Shown here in pieces: positions 51,902 through 51,920 of a DNA stretch of 51,920 nt. The position numbers and the translations under genes were made by a program. The notes beneath the pieces were generated by a model, which saw nothing but the letters and a program-made list of their open reading frames with translations, was not told the origin of the DNA and did no database searches. Numbering within the stretch: the stretch's first letter is position 1; the number at the start of each line of letters is the position of its first letter. Origin of the DNA: Ruminococcaceae bacterium UBA1227 (GTDB lineage: Bacteria > Bacillota > Clostridia > Oscillospirales > Acutalibacteraceae); contig DBWX01000012.1 in NCBI GenBank assembly GCA_002309175.1, positions 1 to 51,920 of the forward strand, in the 5' to 3' direction.

Positions 51902-51920
51902 CGCGGGGTAGAGCAGTTGG
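51902..51920 (+). tRNA. initiator tRNA-fMet, first 19 nt only
   Basis: CGCGGGGTAGAGCAGTTGG, the last bases of the window, matches the 5' half of bacterial initiator tRNA (unpaired C1, GCGGGG acceptor strand, AGAGCAG D-stem). The anticodon lies beyond the window edge, so the assignment rests on the 5' part only. Confidence 0.8.

Overview
The window looks like chromosomal DNA of a strictly anaerobic, mid-GC Firmicute of class Clostridia, probably a gut Oscillospirales-type lineage. The reasons are a single-chain pyruvate:ferredoxin oxidoreductase, strong AGGAGG ribosome-binding sites, near-consensus TTGACA-17-TATAAT promoters, the scr/ffs-dnaX-ybaB-recR order, the smpB-ssrA and rpsF-ssb-rpsR clusters, and a DacF-type carboxypeptidase. 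Species cannot be named from sequence alone. No phage, transposase or CRISPR array was seen; most of the window is housekeeping DNA with a few accessory islands.

Layout. 0-4.3 kb: 3'-truncated PFOR gene (minus) and gap (plus). 4.3-7.9 kb: D-Ala-D-Ala carboxypeptidase (minus), then a plus operon of a metallophosphoesterase, a membrane-anchored DHHW/AlgX-like protein and a stand-alone fragment of a fatty-acid-kinase (FakA) fold. 7.9-11.7 kb: comM, phosphohexomutase, a 53-aa membrane ORF and a zinc-ribbon protein. 11.9-20.1 kb: three membrane diguanylate cyclases, a Pro/Glu-repeat membrane protein, and secA, which heads an operon with two of the cyclases. 20.2-21.5 kb: argH. 21.6-27.0 kb: a five-gene minus operon (zinc-ribbon/Trp-Asp-rich protein, FAD reductase, transporter, glycerophosphodiesterase, lysophospholipase-like hydrolase). 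27.1-32.8 kb: a divergent plus operon (GAF-ABC ATPase fusion, 1073-aa FtsX-type permease, staphylococcal-type lipase). 32.9-33.6 kb: a Phd/YefM-ParE/RelE toxin-antitoxin pair between two copies of the same terminator. 33.6-37.7 kb: tmRNA, smpB, recR, ybaB, dnaX and SRP RNA, all minus. 37.7-41.4 kb: TrmH-family methyltransferase and a 971-aa protein that reads as a catalytically dead P-type ATPase behind an acidic Pro/Glu N-terminus. 41.5-43.7 kb: rpsR, ssb, rpsF and prfB (minus). 43.8-48.9 kb: RING-like/DUF2628 protein, pth and mfd (plus). 49-50.5 kb: ABC-2 exporter (minus). 50.6-51.9 kb: lysine-rich coiled-coil membrane protein, an unassigned structured RNA with its own promoter and terminator, a 63-aa membrane protein, and the first 19 nt of an initiator tRNA.

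How it works together. Two themes recur. One is ribosome rescue, secretion and translation (tmRNA/SmpB, RF2, Pth, TrmH-type methylase, S6/S18, SRP RNA, SecA). The other is the envelope and lipids (DacF, DHHW protein, FakA-like fragment, lysophospholipase, GDPD, lipase, ABC systems). Cyclic-di-GMP synthesis is heavily represented and is transcriptionally tied to secA. Every convergent gene junction carries one strong bidirectional terminator, and most divergent junctions carry closely packed promoter pairs.

The most novel-looking items are the pseudo-P-type ATPase (38.5-41.4 kb), the GAF-ABC/FtsX/lipase cassette, the unassigned RNA at 51.27-51.45 kb, and the tmRNA, whose tag reads DEKPVLKAA instead of ending in the usual LAA.
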